Position numbers and translations under genes: made by a program. A stretch of 62,144 nucleotides of DNA from Deltaproteobacteria bacterium (lineage in GTDB: Bacteria; Desulfobacterota; DSM-4660; Desulfatiglandales; HGW-15): positions 1 to 62,144 of the forward strand of contig JAGVAP010000092.1 in NCBI GenBank assembly GCA_020060215.1, given 5' to 3'. Below the pieces are notes generated by a model. The model worked only from the letters and a program-made list of their open reading frames with translations, made no database searches and was not told the DNA's origin. Shown piece after piece: positions 60,074 to 62,144 of the stretch (position 1 is the stretch's first letter; each line of letters opens with the position of its first letter).

Positions 60074-61420
60074 ATGAGTACTGAATGGGAGTCGTTGAAG
60101 GAAGTCCTCAGGTCAAAGCTGCCGGCAAAGAGCTACTCACTCTGGATCAAGCCGCTCACCCTTCTCGATCACGACGAGAGCACCCTTCTCCTGGGGTGCC
60201 CCAACAAGTTCTCCATGAACTGGGTCATGGACAACTACGCCGACCTCATGGAGCAACGGCTCCGAGAGATCTCCCACGGCTCCCTGAGCTTTCGTCTCAA
60301 GATCATGCCGCGCCCCAAAGGAGCTCCTCCTTATCCGGCTGAGGACGAAACCCAGCTGATCCTCCCCCATGTACCCGCACGACCCCGGAGGGGTTTGAGG
60401 ACCCTGAATCATGATTTCACCTTCGACCGTTTCGTAGTCGGGAAATGCAACGAATTTGCATACTCAGCGTCGAAGGCCCTTGCACTGGAAAGCCACTTCT
60501 CTTACAACCCGCTGTTCATCCTGGCCAATACCGGTCTTGGGAAGAGTCACCTCTCCCAGGCTGTGGGACACGCCATGCTGGAGAACAAGCCGGACCTCAG
60601 GGTGCACTACATCACGGCCGAGGATTTTGTGAACGAGATGATCTGGGCCCTCAGGAACAACTCCATCGAAGAATTCAAGAGCAAGTACCGACGGTCCTGC
60701 GATGCGCTGCTTCTGGAGGAGGTGCATTTCTTGAGCGGCAAGGAGAAGACGCAGGTCGAACTGGGTTATACCCTTGACGCCCTGGCCGACGATCACAAAA
60801 AGATCGTCTTCACCAGCTCGGTTCTCCCAAAGGACATCCCCCATCTGTCCAAGGAACTCTACTCGCGCCTCAACTCAGGGCTGATCGCCACGGTGGAAAA
60901 GCCGGACTATGATACCCGGCTCAAGATCCTGGAGAGGAAGGCCTCCGAGCACGGTCTGCATCTTTCCGAGGAAATCATGCACATGCTGGCAGAGAAGCTC
61001 ACGGGAGATGTCCGCCAGATGGAGAGCGCCCTCCGCTGCCTCAAGGCCAAATCCGAACTCATGAAGGTCCGGATCAACGCGGACCTTGCAAAAGAGGTCC
61101 TCCGATGCCATGTCTCGGAGCAGAATGCCGCAACACAGGAGGATATCCGGGCGCTGGTCTGCCAATATTTCAAGGTCGATCCTTCTGTGCTACAGTCCAA
61201 CTCGAGAAAAGCCGTACATTCCTTTCCTCGAAACGTCTACGTCTACCTTTGCCGTCAGCACACCAAGATGACCCTCGAGGAGATCGGAAAGTCGATCAAC
61301 CGGAATCACTCCACTGTCGTCTATGCCTGTGAAGCGATCGAGCGGAAGATGAAATCCGATTCAAAGGTCAAGAACCAGATCACCTTTCTGGGTCAGAGGT
61401 TGCAGAACATACAGGCATGA
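60074..61420 (+). CDS. dnaA: DnaA-type replication initiator, divergent form
   Basis: 448 residues from ATG 60074. Domain I (about 1-80, WESLKEVLRSKLPAKSYSLW) is followed by a short linker, an AAA+ domain with NTGLGKSHLSQAVGH (Walker A) and LLLEEVHFLSGKEKTQ (Walker B, with glutamates where E. coli DnaA has IDDIQF), and domain IV with TLEEIGKSINRNHSTVVYA, which replaces the usual GGRDHTTV signature. The arginine of LYSRLNSGL (Box VII) is kept. It is the only dnaA in the window; no dnaN follows. It may be the main initiator or a paralogue. Confidence 0.9.
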   Translation: MSTEWESLKEVLRSKLPAKSYSLWIKPLTLLDHDESTLLLGCPNKFSMNWVMDNYADLMEQRLREISHGSLSFRLKIMPRPKGAPPYPAEDETQLILPHVPARPRRGLRTLNHDFTFDRFVVGKCNEFAYSASKALALESHFSYNPLFILANTGLGKSHLSQAVGHAMLENKPDLRVHYITAEDFVNEMIWALRNNSIEEFKSKYRRSCDALLLEEVHFLSGKEKTQVELGYTLDALADDHKKIVFTSSVLPKDIPHLSKELYSRLNSGLIATVEKPDYDTRLKILERKASEHGLHLSEEIMHMLAEKLTGDVRQMESALRCLKAKSELMKVRINADLAKEVLRCHVSEQNAATQEDIRALVCQYFKVDPSVLQSNSRKAVHSFPRNVYVYLCRQHTKMTLEEIGKSINRNHSTVVYACEAIERKMKSDSKVKNQITFLGQRLQNIQA

Positions 61421-61439
61421 ATCCCGGACCGATCTCCTC

Positions 61440-61673
61440 ATGAAACGGTTCAGCTGCTATTTTCTGATCTTCACCGGGGCACTGGTCGCCGGCGCAGTCC
61501 TCTTCCTGGGGATACTCTCCATCTGGACAGGAATCTCGCACCAGGAAAGGGAAGGGTTCTGGACACCCGTGATCACCGGATCCGTCGGCTCTGCACTGAT
61601 CCTCTATCTTTTCTTCCTCTTTGCCAGGCGTCTCTTCCGCCAGGTCAGGCGCACGGACGCCCTCGATCTCTAG
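61440..61673 (+). CDS. Small two-helix membrane protein
   Basis: 77 residues. Hydrophobic segments at about 8-31 and 43-64 are joined by a short polar loop; the C-terminus is basic (ARRLFRQVRRTD). No family is recognised. It is encoded 19 bases after dnaA and may be co-transcribed. Confidence 0.6.
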   Translation: MKRFSCYFLIFTGALVAGAVLFLGILSIWTGISHQEREGFWTPVITGSVGSALILYLFFLFARRLFRQVRRTDALDL

Positions 61674-61858
61674 CTCCCCTTTTTCTCCTCGTTGTAGAAG
61701 GCAACCAGCCCCTCCTCGTCGCGCGGGGAGAGGTTGAACCTGTGGCTCGCCTCCTGGATGAGCTTGTGGATGGACTTCTTGGGATCGGCCTGCAGTTCCT
61801 CCGAGATATACTTCACCGCCTGCCTGACCTTTTCGCCTTTTGGCTGGATTGTGGCCAT
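61670..61858 (-). CDS. Small conserved protein of unknown function
   Basis: 62 residues with a strong GAGGAGG ribosome site. The sequence is helical and charged (VRQAVKYISEELQADPKKSI, then FNLSPRDEEGLVAFY). It is convergent with and overlaps the preceding membrane-protein gene by four bases. Similar small proteins occur in related anaerobes; the role is unknown. Confidence 0.7.
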   Translation of the reverse strand: MATIQPKGEKVRQAVKYISEELQADPKKSIHKLIQEASHRFNLSPRDEEGLVAFYNEEKKGS

Positions 61859-61888
61859 CTGCCGCCTCCTCCTCTTTTACCTGGTGCA

Positions 61889-61975
61889 GGCCTTACGGCC
61901 GCAACAAAATCCCCGCCGCGAACACACCAAGACGCCAAGAAAGAGATTGTGGGTTTTCTTTGTGTGAACCTTTAA
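61889..61975. repeat. Dispersed CACGAAG-type repeat, copy E (diverged)
   Basis: CCGCCGCGAACACACCAAG and a downstream TTTCTTTGTGTGAACC arm show the same inverted layout as the other copies, with more mismatches. The remainder of the window after 61975 shows no gene. Confidence 0.55.
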
Positions 61976-62102
61976 CCTTTTCTGCTGTCTTTGAACATTG
62001 AGACATGTACCGACTACCTTGTCATCTTTCAGGGAGGTCAGCCCCGGTCGCCTGCTCCCGGAGGTGGCAAGGATGATCGAACGGTGAGTCCTGGTGGTCT
62101 TC

Positions 62103-62127
62103 TGTAGGAGCAAGCTCCTGCTTGCGA
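62103..62127. repeat. REP-like palindrome at window end
   Basis: TGTAGGAGCAAGCTCCTGCT and the following TGCGA contain nested palindromes (AGGAG-CAAG-CTCCT and GCAAG-CTCCT-GCTTGC), the shape of repetitive extragenic palindromes. Only one copy is seen here. Confidence 0.6.
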
Positions 62128-62144
62128 TCTTCTCGGAACTGAAG

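Noticed and set aside
1..62144. CRISPR array, prophage or complete IS element
   Set aside because: No regularly spaced direct repeats, cas genes, integrase, transposase or phage structural genes were recognised in any frame.
1..62144. tRNA or rRNA genes
   Set aside because: No cloverleaf with a T-arm GTTCRANNC and matching acceptor, and no rRNA-like conserved stretch, was noticed by eye; a tRNAscan or Infernal run would settle it.

Overview
The window looks like chromosomal DNA from an anaerobic, Gram-negative, GC-rich bacterium of the Desulfobacterota (deltaproteobacterial) type. The evidence is two sigma-54 enhancer-binding activators with matching -24/-12 promoters, selenocysteine-containing reductase subunits, a B12-dependent ribonucleotide reductase, a TRAP transporter, an NADH-diaphorase module with many iron-sulfur clusters, and outer-membrane genes (LpxR-type lipid A deacylase, SPOR/NlpC lipoprotein). 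The phylum is inferred from gene content; no rRNA or tRNA gene was seen.

Layout. (1) 1-7440, minus strand: an amino-acid or organic-acid catabolic cluster (PLP cysteine-synthase-like enzyme, M20 amidohydrolase, stand-alone 2Fe-2S protein, fumarate-reductase-like flavoprotein, class III aminotransferase, small ACT-like protein) behind a sigma-54 promoter and next to a PAS/AAA+/Fis activator. (2) 7573-9353: a perfect parS site with parA and parB. (3) 9578-15002: PlsY, DUF3842 and CooT-like proteins, a metallo-beta-lactamase-fold hydrolase, and a DUF4384/CHASE2-cyclase pair. (4) 15102-26306: a TPR/AAA+ sigma-54 activator divergent from a selenoprotein glycine-reductase-like operon (grdE, grdB, grdC, grdA) followed by a DctPQM TRAP transporter. 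(5) 26314-29881: dusB, an IspH-UbiA fusion and a glycosyltransferase. (6) 30078-35958: an accessory stretch with a nucleotidyltransferase pair and a compact metallopeptidase / SIR2-TPR / membrane-protein operon that may be a defence system. (7) 36155-39476: NuoE/NuoF/HoxU-like diaphorase genes. (8) 39781-42841: nrdJ and hsp20. (9) 43088-56121: mixed housekeeping genes. (10) 56301-58429: ECF sigma factor, anti-sigma factor and DUF3106 protein. (11) 58616-61858: D-Ala-D-Ala ligase and a divergent dnaA with one perfect DnaA box upstream. parS/parAB and dnaA are about 52 kb apart, so the window may lie in the origin-proximal part of the chromosome.

The strongest unusual signals are these. In the glycine-reductase-like operon, two in-frame UGA codons (20963-20965 in grdB, 22892-22894 in grdA) interrupt the reading frames at the known selenocysteine positions, and each is followed by a plausible bacterial SECIS hairpin. 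The partner GrdE lacks a cysteine where the pyruvoyl cofactor normally forms, GrdB has UxxS in place of UxxC, and no GrdD is present. Together with the TRAP transporter and a dedicated sigma-54 activator, this suggests a variant reductase with a different substrate or chemistry. The second signal is the peptidase / SIR2-TPR / TM operon. The third is a 50-residue protein with nine cysteines at 46721-46873.

Intergenic DNA carries several families of dispersed repeats: CACGAAGACAC-type inverted repeats, CAGGTGTCAGG-type repeats, a perfect 36-bp inverted-repeat element, and REP-like palindromes.
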